A stretch of DNA of 64,000 bases from Phlegmacium glaucopus. Its lineage: Eukaryota > Basidiomycota > Agaricomycetes > Agaricales > Cortinariaceae. The stretch lies in NCBI GenBank assembly GCA_015039465.1, contig MU130497.1, positions 748,014 through 812,013 of the forward strand, given 5' to 3'. This document shows positions 33,100 through 42,880 of this stretch, one piece after another. Made by a program: the position numbers and the translations under genes. The stretch's first letter is position 1. The number at the start of each line of letters is the position of its first letter. The notes beneath the pieces are model-generated. The model ran no database searches. It saw nothing but the letters and a program-made list of their open reading frames with translations, and had not been told where the DNA came from.

Positions 33100-34080
33100 C
33101 AAGCTTCAATTCCTGCAATGACGCACTGTGCACTATGATGACAACAACAACCCCTGGGGGTTTCTTTCATTTTTCTTAGATTACAACAACAGTGGCAATG
33201 AGCCACACCACCTCACTATGTCACAATGATGATGATGGGTGCTCCCTTGAAGTTGGGAGGTACATTTTTTAATTTTAATTTAATTCTAATGTAAACTACA
33301 ACAGACAACCAACAACAACAAATGAGGTAATGAATGATGATAAACAAGTAATAAATATGAACAAATAATAAACAATAAAGACAAATGACAACAATAAAAG
33401 AACAACAATAACAATTGTTATGACTTTAAAGAGCTTAGATTGATATACATATCCAACTCTAGACAGTTGTTCAATGATTGAGTTTGAGGGAGTTAAAGAG
33501 ATCTTGATAGTGTAAGAGTCTCAAGAACTAGCTAAGGTACATGATAAATAATTAGGGTTTTTATAGTAATGGATATGAGTCATAGCACATGTAAAAAGTG
33601 AGTCATAAAATGAGGAAAGAATGACTCATGCAATGAGTCATATGCATGTATATGAAACAATAAAAAAGGAATAATAGACATATGTAAATGGAGATGAAAG
33701 AAGCATGTATCAGTGGAGTTGAGAAGAAGAAAAGAAAAGAAAAATAGTTCATAACACAAATGAACAACAGAGAATGTGTCCAACAACACCAACAATAACA
33801 CCAACAATGCCAACAACTCCCCACTGGGGAATTTTGATAAGTTTTTATTTTAATATACCACAATAACTCCACTCATTTATCATTATTATAGTTACAACAA
33901 TAGCAGCAATGAGCCAGACCACATCACCACATCACAGTGATGAGCATGACAATGATGGGCACTACCCCCTTGAAGTTAGGAGGTATGTTTTTATTTTTAA
34001 TTTAAATCTAATGTAAACTATAACAGACAAATGATGGCCAACAAACACTGTCAAATGAATGACAATGAACAAACAGATGA
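33100..34080. repeat. Low-complexity CAA/TGA-rich tract with an internal diverged duplication
   Basis: Two related blocks, 33175-33340 and 33885-34060, share GGCAATGAGCCA/AGCAATGAGCCA, CCCTTGAAGTT.GGAGGTA and CTAATGTAAACTA. Between them are runs of ACAATAA and CAACAA words. No gene seen. Confidence 0.6.
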
Positions 34081-34089
34081 TGAACAAAT

Positions 34090-34389
34090 TAGTGATGCCA
34101 CAGACCACAGTCTGGTTCTGCACCAAAGTTTGGACCTGAACTTTTGAGAACCAGACCAAAGTTCAGTTCAAAGTTCAGAGCATGGCTGAACTGAACCTGT
34201 TTTGAGGTTCAATGAGGCATAATTTGTCTGAATGCTTGCCTTATATGGTAATTAGTTGAGTTCAGAACCAAGAGCCAGACCAGAACTGGGTTCAAAGTTC
34301 AGACTATTGCCTAAACCAGACCAATAGTTCAGTTCAGGGTTCACCAAAAATGGTGGAGAACCAGACTGAACCAGACTTCAGCATCACTA
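34090..34389. mobile_element. 300-bp hAT-type MITE with near-perfect 8-bp TSD
   Basis: Ends TAGTGATGC and GCATCACTA are inverted repeats. The 8-bp flanks GAACAAAT (34082-34089) and GCACAAAT (34390-34397) differ at one base. The interior is built from GAACC/GGTTC words able to fold on itself. Relatives, partial, at 27941-28120 and about 34880-34995. Confidence 0.78.
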
Positions 34390-34397
34390 GCACAAAT

Positions 34398-35043
34398 GGA
34401 CAACAAACCTCATTAGGAACTCTGCAAAAACATTCCTGCTACCATTTCCTTTCAATCCCCTCATGTTCATTATACACCACATCCTTGCCTCACAGGGTGA
34501 ATGAACAACAACAAATAAACAATGATGATTATGACAAACACACAATGAATGGGTGAATGATGACAAATGAATGACAAAAGAATGACAACATTAGTGACAA
34601 AAGAACAATGATGGAAGAATGAATGACAATGACAATGAACAAACAAACAAATGACAATGACAACAAATGAATGAATGGCAACAAAGGCAGCAACATTAAC
34701 CTGGGAAGACAGTTATTTTATTTGTAATAGAAAGCTACAACAGATGAATAACCCACCCATTTAGACACCAACCACCAGTTTGGACCCACTTAGTTTATTT
34801 TATTAGGCACTAGTAATAATGTAATAATGAATAAATAGATATGAATTACCATTGCCAATGGGGGAAATTTTTTCATCAGTTTAACAGTTAGAACTGGTTC
34901 TTTTGGTTCCAGTTCCAGTTCTGGTTCAGTTCAGTTCTCAGTTCTCCAAAATAGTTGAAGAACCAAACTGAACTGAACTTTGGTAACACTACTTGAATTA
35001 ACAGGATCTACAAAGATGGGAGTTAGGCCATGGACAATGATTG
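34398..35043. repeat. AATGAACAA-type low-complexity tract and MITE fragment
   Basis: 34490-34700 is made of short words such as ATGACAA and ATGAACAA. 34880-34995 is a GTTC/GAAC-rich end fragment of the 34090-34389 family. No gene seen. Confidence 0.5.
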
Positions 35044-35048
35044 CAAGT

Positions 35049-35608
35049 TGTTAAGTTTAAAACAAGGAAGTCACGTCGGAGTTACTCCGGAACAGTAACC
35101 GGAAAGGACATTGGCCTCAGTGTGTGTGCTGTGCCGCCCAGCTCCTAAGGTGTCCTGATTTCGGAACGGAAGAAGAAAGGAACAAGTCGGAAGACCTCAG
35201 TGACTTAGAGGACAAACAAGAGGAGGAAACTAAGTTGATATTCAAACTGAGGGAAAACATACAAGTTTTGAGTACTTAAATAAATAAAGGAATAGCAACC
35301 GAAATATAAAAGATAAATATAAGTGCTGCGTTCTGCTCCCGGAAAGGTCCTGCATTCTTGGGTGAATAATCCATGGCGGGTATGATGACTGATGGTGGGA
35401 AGGATGATGACAAAGAATAGTGGTAGTGGTGAAGAAGTGGTAATGGGTTTGGAGTATCGACGGAGGAGCCGGAATGACACAGAGAAGTCTTGGAGTTGAA
35501 TGTAGGAAGAGTAGTTTGGGTTATAAGGGAAGGCACTGTATGGAGTACGGACTACCGGAGACAGCTCCGACAGAGCTGGACCGGAGTGATGTAAGATGGA
35601 ATGTAACA
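35049..35608 (-). mobile_element. Solo LTR, family B, copy B3 (TSD CAAGT)
   Basis: 560 bp on the minus strand, plus-strand ends TGTTAAG and GTAACA, flanked by CAAGT at 35044-35048 and 35609-35613. Closest to B1. All three family B members therefore carry clean, different 5-bp duplications. Confidence 0.93.
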
Positions 35609-35613
35609 CAAGT

Positions 35614-36019
35614 GCTCACTTACCAGTATTTTCAACAGCCAGTGGGACCATTCCAGTGTAGTCATTTATGATATCCCAACACATGATAATCAGGAGGAAG
35701 TGTCTCAGTTGCATCTATGTTTGGTGTCCCCAAAATTGTGGCTCACCCACAAATTTCTGGGCCAATTTTGGACAGACCCTACCACATGATATTGCCAAAT
35801 GGTAATTTTTTCTGCTGCACAACTTACACTACTGCCTCTTTGGCAAATTCAACTCTTCTAGCAAACTGTCTGCATTGCACTTTGCATCATAGCCTCATGC
35901 ACACATAATTATTAATGTTCCCTGTGAAGGCCCTAATTTGTCCCAACTTAGCAAAAATCTCCCCTCAAATTTTCAGACAGACCTGCCAAAAGAGCCCCAA
36001 ATGCACAAATGTGTGGACA
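35614..36019. other. Spacer, no recognised gene
   Basis: Contains TTTGGTGTCCCCAAAATTG near 35718; a related, inverted TTTTGGGGCCTC...ACACCAAAC lies at about 36788-36827 beyond the palindromic element. That element may therefore have jumped into an older TIR element. Confidence 0.35.
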
Positions 36020-36772
36020 CACTCCTGGAAGCCACCAATTCTGCAGGATGCAGAATCGATGCAAAATGTAATGCAGGATCATAAAAATCTGCATTTAGCA
36101 GAATAATTAATTCTCAAATAATTCTGCCGAGATGCAAAAAACAATTAAAATCCAGCCAGAATTAGAAATTCTGCCTTGATTCTACTTTTGGTAAAATTTT
36201 TACTTTTGCATGAATTCTGCAACAATTAGAATCCAATTAGAATGTAAGATTCTACCTTAATTTCACAAGATGCAGAATTTATCAAGAATGATAAATTCTC
36301 AATGGATTTTGATTCTTGCAGAATTCATCATTCTTGCAGAATTCATCATTCTTGCAGAATTCATCATTCTTGCAGAATTCATCATTCTTGCAGAATTCAT
36401 CATTCTGCATTTTGCCCCCCACTACATAATTGATTCTGCAAAATGCAGAATAATGAATTCTGACAACATTCTGCAGTTTGTTAAATCCATTGAGAATTTA
36501 TCATTCTTGATAAATTCTGCATCTTGTGAAATTAAGGTAGAATCTTACATTCTAATTGGATTCTAATTGTTGCAGAATTCATGCAAAAGTAAAAATTTTA
36601 CCAAAAGTAGAATCGAGGCAGAATTTCTAATTCTGGCTGGATTTTAATTGTTTTTTGCATCTCGGCAGAATTATTTGAGAATTAATTATTCTGCTAAATG
36701 CAGATTTTTATGATCCTGCATTAAATTTTGCATCGATTCTGCATCCTGCAGAATTGGTGGCTTCCAGGAGTG
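36020..36772. mobile_element. 753-bp foldback (palindromic) element
   Basis: Arms of about 290 bp, 36020-36311 and 36487-36772, are inverted copies with about 97% identity, from CACTCCTGGAAGCCACC to GGTGGCTTCCAGGAGTG. They enclose an 18-bp minisatellite and a short AT-rich centre. Flanks share GACA at the ends (possible short TSD). The single strand would form a very long hairpin. No ORF of note apart from the repeat-driven one. Confidence 0.88.
36313..36406. repeat. 18-bp minisatellite inside the foldback element
   Basis: Five head-to-tail copies of an 18-bp unit (TTCTTGCAGAATTCATCA), each with an EcoRI-type GAATTC. In frame it reads as an (ILAEFI) repeat, which I regard as meaningless. Confidence 0.9.
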
Positions 36773-37614
36773 ACAGAGATTTGATGATTTTGGGGCCTCA
36801 AATATGCAAATTTCCAGACACCAAACATCAGGAGCTTCCCAGGGCCTATTTTTTCTCTCATTCACTAGTTATAATTTAGTCAGGGCTTTGCAAAATACCA
36901 GAACTTCACTGTTATGTAATTAATATTATATGGAGCATGAATATCACCATTATCTCTCCAGTTACAAGACTGTATATCATGAAAGGGTATATCCTGAGAC
37001 AAAGACAATAATTGACAGAGTGTGTTGTTACACCAGAACCTCACATAGTTACAAAAATATTTACCAGTGAAGTTGATGGGTCACTGATATCGATGATTAA
37101 AGATGTACAATTGATGATGTCTTGGCATTGACCACAGGTAAAACCTCGGTGGCGATTTTCTGGCCTGAAAAAAGTACCTGATGTCAGTGACCAATAAAAG
37201 GCAGTGAGTAGCAGGATAATGATGATGAGAGTCCATTTTAAACAAGCACATAAGCCAAGTTTGGTTATCTATCCCATCCATAGTCAAGATTTTTTTAACT
37301 TGCTTGAATCGCTAAGAGTTCAAAGAAGGATAGAGAAACTCCATGATTGGGGCAGGTGAAGAAGCCAGATATGATGAAAGAAATGCTTAGCCTGGATCTC
37401 TGTAACAACCTTGGTGGCCACAATTTGTTCGTCAGAAGTTGTGAGGATGGCTGAGTGATACTCTATAGAAAATTTATCAGCATTGATTCAAATCTTACAA
37501 TGGGAGCATTACATGTGCCAGTGTCTCCCCCTTGACGATTTACCGTTGTCTCATGTGCACGATAGAAAAATTACAGGGTTGAATTAAAGGGCTAAATCGA
37601 ATAACAACGGATAC
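36773..37614. other. Spacer, no recognised gene
   Basis: No supported coding frame. A short minus frame at 37081-37287 has no family features. Confidence 0.35.
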
Positions 37615-37830
37615 TTCACCCACCTACAAGATCACACCGAGCACCAGGATCGAGCTCAATCCTTAAAGCCCCCACGCGATCGGTCGCACCACAAATGAGC
37701 TTGTAGGACGAGCAGGGTTACCGCCCATGTATCCAACAGCCGTAGAGGTAATTCCTTTGTTCTTAAACGGCAGGAAACGCTTCAGGAAAATATGCTCGAT
37801 ACCCTAAAACAGCTCGTAGCGAAAATGGCA
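37615..37830 (-). pseudogene. Peptide-methionine sulfoxide reductase A relic
   Basis: The minus strand reads GIEHIFLKRFLPFKNKGI and STAVGYMGGNPAR (37690-37800), then after a one-base frame change YKLICGATDRVGALRIELDP up to a TGA at 37615-37617. These match MsrA blocks that follow the catalytic GCFWG motif. At that motif the bases (AGCTGTTTTAGGGTATC) have lost part of the Trp codon. At least two frame breaks and no C-terminal half: a dead fragment. Confidence 0.72.
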
Positions 37831-37999
37831 ATTTGAGATATTGAGTTGCAGCTGATATTTAGATTAGCTATCTGTAGACTCTGAATCTGTCAACTTACTG
37901 GACATGGAGGCTCCGGATATTGTAGTGGGCCGAGAGGAGAGAAGGGCTCTAAGGCGATCTAGCATCTCCAAACCAAGTTAATGTGACTGGACAGCCAGT

Positions 38000-38675
38000 T
38001 GAAATCCTTGCTAATTATCTGTCACATTCGCGAGTTCATGGGTAGTCTCTGCTCGACGTCGACGATGATAATTGGTTTGAACACTCACATTATCGCCAGT
38101 TACGAGTCCCCTTTAGGGGCTCGTGTCTGGAAGTGGAGCAATCCGTCGGGATCTGCAAACTGTTGCAAGCATCGTTGCCGAGGTTACAGACATTCCAAGG
38201 GTCGACCACTGCATATTATTGCTAACCGCGTCACCACTCCCGCGTACGATTAGGCTAAAGTCCCGCAGCGCGTCACATTTGACACTCATATGGGTCCATG
38301 ACCGAACAATCCTCCGCCTTGAGCGCTTGAGCACCCACGAAATTTTGATGTTGAGCTGATCTTGGGGACAAGAGTCAAAAGAACTTTGCCTTCCTTTTTT
38401 TTTGCTTTCAACATCCCATATTCTGATGTCCTATCTGTAGATAACAATATCACAAGCTGCAGACCTATTGAACGATTATCTATTGAGCATCTGTAATTGT
38501 CCAAATGTCCATTTGAGGGTCCTAAGAAACTCAAAGCTGTAGGGTCTTAACAGAGAATGGCAACACCACCAAATCGCATGAGCTTGGACTTGCCACGACA
38601 AGAAAGGAGCACTTACAAATACTCTACTGACCACTAATGGTCGACCAAAATAAAATAAAAAAGGGAAAGCAAGGA
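38000..38675. repeat. Third, partial copy of the duplicated unit beside the intact desaturase
   Basis: 38030-38120 resembles the NLR intron/exon 2-3 region near 3535-3620 (GAACACTCACAT, CGTGTCTGGA). 38300-38470 resembles 18930-19110, including GAAATTTTGATGTTGAGCTGA and a poly-T run. 38475-38675 is the desaturase 3' flank also present at 19330-19490. It suggests this locus is where the desaturase end was first joined to the NLR-associated unit. Confidence 0.55.
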
Positions 38676-38677
38676 TA

Positions 38678-40154
38678 TCATTCACTTTTATCAGACTCAG
38701 TCTCCGAATTCCCGCTACCGCCATCCTGGAGAACGCTAGAATCTCCGTTGCACTTCACAGTCTTCCCTAGCAAATGCGCAGGTCCAGCCGAGCTATTTTT
38801 AGCAAGCCTCTTCGCCCGCGCAAACATGCCTACTTCCTTATCGCGAATAAAATTGACAATGACCATCGGCCAGGACGGATGTGAGGGAATATGGTCATAA
38901 AATTCGGGTGCTAGGGCTCGGAGGGCAGGCAGACGTGTCCATGGTATAGAAGGAAAGTCGTGATGTTCATTATGGTATCCAACCTGTGACATCCATTGGC
39001 ATTAGTCACTATGAATATAAACAAGCTAATAAACCAAACATGACTCACGTTGTAAGCTAAAACATTTAGTGGCCCGTAATAGCTGTAAGTCTCCTGCTCC
39101 ATGCCGTCCCATAGATAGTGCTCTGCAATAAAGTGACCTGCACATGGATGCAAGCTGCCAGCGAAGAAACTGCTCATAATCAAGTAAACTAGAGGTCTGG
39201 TGCCAAAGGTAGTCACTAGAGCAAAGTCGAAAACGAGCTGAGCAAGTATGTTGAGCAAGTGCCAGGTTGTGAGGCGCTGCGAACGGACGAATGTCGGCCG
39301 GAGAGCATAAAATAGTATTTGGAATGTTCTAAACAGAGAAAGGCGCTGTCAGGATGAGAAACGAAGCCGATAACCAGATAGTATGGTACGTACGAAAAAA
39401 ATATTTTCCCTAGTATATTATTCAAGCAGAGCAATTCAAATTGTGTAGGAAGATCTGTATCAACACCATCCTGGCCCATGAATTTATGATGGTCGATATG
39501 ATAACCCTATAAATATGCATCATATAGTAAGTACGCAACGCAGAGACGAAAGACGAACCTTGAAAGCTGCAGAATAAGGAATGCCGATTGGAAGGTTGGC
39601 AAAAACAGCAAGAGCTTTATTAGGTGCGATACCCTTAAACGCTAGGTTGTGCGTGATTTCATGGATAGCCAGAAAGAGATTGTGGTTCGCAGTCCCGCCT
39701 ATCGCGTAGGCACAAAGAATGAATGTAAAGGAAAGTGGTGACGTTTGTCGTAGAAAGATGGCAAGAGATATTTGCAGGAGGACCACGAATAAAACGACAT
39801 ATTTAGTCAGTGGTTCGTGTCCCATTAATTTAGTTACCTTTATGAATGAATGTAAACGCAAAGAAATTGTCGGTGACCAGTAAACACTCACTTCCGGATG
39901 GGCCTTCATGATTGCCATTCTTCGCGTTCGATGAGGCTCTTCGGTCATTGACCATAAGAAATCCTTTGGGTCCTGAGGAGGGGCAGGGTATACATATCTA
40001 TCCACAGCACCTTTCTCTTGCGCAGTAAATGTCCGTCTAGGAGACCTTTTGCATTCCTCAAAACTCTCCGCACCTCCAAAAAGACTGAAATCTGGCGCAA
40101 TAAATAATTTAGGAATTCTGATTATATATATTCTTGAAACTCACTTATCGACAT
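38678..40154 (-). CDS. DES1: Sphingolipid delta-4 desaturase (dihydroceramide desaturase)
   Basis: An ER membrane di-iron enzyme that puts the 4,5-trans double bond into dihydroceramide. Exons: 40154-40145 (10 nt), 40091-39892, 39837-39559, 39506-39394, 39328-39049, 38983-38678; 395 residues, all GT-AG. The 10-nt first exon (MSI plus one base) supplies the start; without it the frame lacks an ATG. Three histidine boxes are intact: HEITH, HIDHH and HNEHH (in GYHNEHHDFP). Several hydrophobic segments lie between boxes 1 and 3. The Ser/Gly-rich tail is typical. It shares a 165-bp divergent spacer with aspartokinase. At least three broken copies of its 3' end lie elsewhere in the window. Confidence 0.95.
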
Positions 40155-40319
40155 TGAAGGACGAGATGCAACTCGTCGAATACCCCCGTTGCCAACACAA
40201 CTGTCAAAATCACTCGTGGGAGAGAGTGATCAGAAGCACGTGCACACCAAAAAAATTCGAGTCAGTGATGAGATTAGATTTTATTTTACTCAACGTCGGA
40301 CCTAAGTATTTCTTCCAAA
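40155..40319. promoter_or_regulatory. 165-bp bidirectional promoter (desaturase / aspartokinase)
   Basis: The two start codons face apart with only 165 bp between, so the genes must share promoter sequence. No clear TATA box seen. Confidence 0.6.
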
Positions 40320-42589
40320 ATGTCGACCCCATCGCCACTATCTTCCAGGTCCTCTTCATTGTCGTCCTCACCCCCAAGGACTCCTCCAAACTTGCATCAA
40401 AACAGTATCGATCCAGACGCTAGATGGCTAGTGCAAAAATTTGGAGGCACGAGTGTCGGAAAATTTGCCGTTAAAATTGCAGAGGACATCGTTTCGTACG
40501 TATAAGTTCCATTATTAAATAACGTCAGCATATACGAAACTGGTAACCTTCCAGAAACTACATTGATGGCCACAAAGTTGCCATTGTGTGCTCAGCACGC
40601 TCGGGATCCACAAAAGCACTGGGGACGACAACCCTACTACTCCGTGCAGCAAGTGAAGCGTTAAAACCTCGGACAAAACCGGCAGGCTCGGGAACAGTTA
40701 CACCAGTTTCGAGGGGCTTGTTTGGTATCAGAGGACTCAGTTCGAGTGCTAGTGACCATTCACAGTCCCCACCGAGGAGCCCAAGAGAAGTTCACACTCG
40801 ACCTCCATCACCAACCCCCTTGTGCGGCTTTACACCACTCAATGGACCGGCCCCTGTGGAAACACTACCAGAGTATCATGTGACAGTCGACCTTATCCGA
40901 CGGGAACACCTTGTTGCCGCTCGTTCGTCAGTTCGAGATCCAGACATCCTAAAAGAACTAGAAGAAGAGATCGAGAGAGATTGTGAATGGCTGCGAAGTT
41001 TCTTGTTAGCAGCAAAGGTATGTTCTACACCGTTCTATCTTCGTTTTCCTTATTTGACTACTGTTACCGCATATTTCGATTCCTCTCTTATATTTCCTAG
41101 ATCATTGATGAAATATCTCCCCGATCGAGAGATAATATCATCGGGTTGGGAGAAAAATTAGCGTGTAAATTTATGACAGCCGTCCTTCGGGACCAGGTAA
41201 AAATATCATTGCCCTCTATATTTAACCCTTCGATCTTATTTTGATCAGGGTATCGATGCTGAATATGTCTCATTGGAGGACATCGTCCCTCCATATGACA
41301 GAGACATCGAATTCGACGATTCTCTTGGTCAAGATTTCTATGATAACCTTGCTATTGCCCTAGGCACACGTTTGCACGAGTGTGGCCCCCGTGTACCAGT
41401 TGTCACCGGTAAATCTCCGTGAATTAGTTCGCGAAAGGTTCATCTTCTTATAGCCTCATGTAGGTTTCTTTGGCCCTGTTCCAGGCTCTCTGCTCCGCCA
41501 AGTCGGCCGAGGGTACACTGACCTCTGCGCAGCCCTTCTTGCAGTTGGCCTCGAAGCATCTGAGCTACAAATATGGAAGGAGGTAGACGGGATATTTACA
41601 GCCGACCCACGTAAAGTCTCTACCGCTCGCCTCATTTCAGTCATTTCCCCGGATGAAGCGGCAGAATTGACCTACTATGGCAGTGAAGTCGTACATCCTT
41701 TCACGATGGAACAAGTATAACTTCTGATTTTCTCATAATAATAAACAAATGTTGACCCTTCTACAGGCAATCCGCCGCAAGATCCCTATTCGAATCAAGA
41801 ATGTCGAAAATCCACGAGGAGGAGGAACAGTCATCCATCCAGACCCTGAAACTGATGTGCCTAGTGACTTATCAACCGCGCCTCCTGTACCAGAACCCGC
41901 CACCCTTAAATCCCTTCATGATCTAGCTTGTACCACCGAAGATTCTCAGCGCAAGCGCCTGCCGACGGCTGTCACTATCAAAGAACATATCATGGTGCTG
42001 AACGTCAATTCCAACCGGAAGAGCGTATCACATGGTTTCTTGGCAGGTATATTTGGGACACTGGATAAATTTGGAGTGGTCGTAGATTTGATTAGCACGA
42101 GCGAGGTTCATGTCAGTATGGCTATTGAAGACGGGCTGGCGAAGAAGGTCCTTGACCGATTAGTGAAAGAGCTTAGGAAAAGCGGAACGGTACGGAAAAG
42201 TCCACGCTACGGTCCATCTCATTGTTCCTAATTTGACATTTTCTCTCCTGTGGAATATAGGTCACATTGCATGGGGACATGGCCATTCTCTCCCTCGTTG
42301 GTAGGCAGATGCGTAACATGGTGGGTATTGCTGGAAGAATGTTCTCCACTCTTGCCCAAGGCAACGTCAATATCGAAATGATCAGCCAAGGCGCCAGTGA
42401 GATTAATATCTCGTGTGTTATCGAAGCACGCGATGCGGTCAAGGCCCTTAACTTGATTCATCAGAGCTGTTTACAGATCAAACCTGAAGGAGCGAGGGGC
42501 AGAGGTGCGTCTCTTCTATCTATCACCTGGCCAATGCTCAAACTAACCAACGTTTTGATACGTATCTAGTTGGTCCTTGGTTGTTTTAA
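40320..42589 (+). CDS. HOM3: Aspartokinase
   Basis: Phosphorylates L-aspartate, the first step to threonine, methionine and isoleucine in fungi. Exons: 40320-40495, 40555-41017, 41101-41196, 41249-41408, 41464-41714, 41767-42189, 42261-42504, 42570-42589; 610 residues, every junction in frame. The catalytic N-terminus has WLVQKFGGTSVGK (near residue 40), then IVCSARSG, FFGPVPGSLLRQVGRGYTDL (substrate/ATP site) and YYGSEVVHPFTMEQA. Two ACT domains follow: ITIKEHI..LNVNSNR..SHGFLAGIF and VTLHGDMAILSLVGRQM..NVNIEMISQGASEINIS, the usual site of threonine feedback. Compared with yeast Hom3 it has a longer Ser/Pro-rich insertion at about residues 95-150. The last exon is only 20 nt. Confidence 0.96.
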
Positions 42590-42880
42590 AACAACCTTTG
42601 AAAATACTTGGCTTTCAACAAAATTTGGGGCATAACAGTTTGGCAACATGGGTAGTTTTTTTTTGAATAGATGCATGTCCCCCAGGATCAGGTTAGCCAT
42701 CGAAACGAATAGATTTTTCCACTATTCGCAGGCGTGGAGGTCAACATATATAACTACGAGAACCAATATGGGATTATTATGAAAACGAAGTACTGAATTA
42801 GGACGCTCATGAACGAAAAAAAAGTGTTATAATTTAAAGAACGGGTTTTCGATGAGAATCATGATTTGACAAATTTAACA
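42590..42880. other. Convergent 3' spacer
   Basis: Aspartokinase and the ChAPs gene end toward each other here; no gene. Confidence 0.5.

Noticed and set aside
36270..36566. 98-codon frame with an ILAEFI repeat
   Set aside because: Generated by the 18-bp minisatellite within the foldback element; no start context or conservation.
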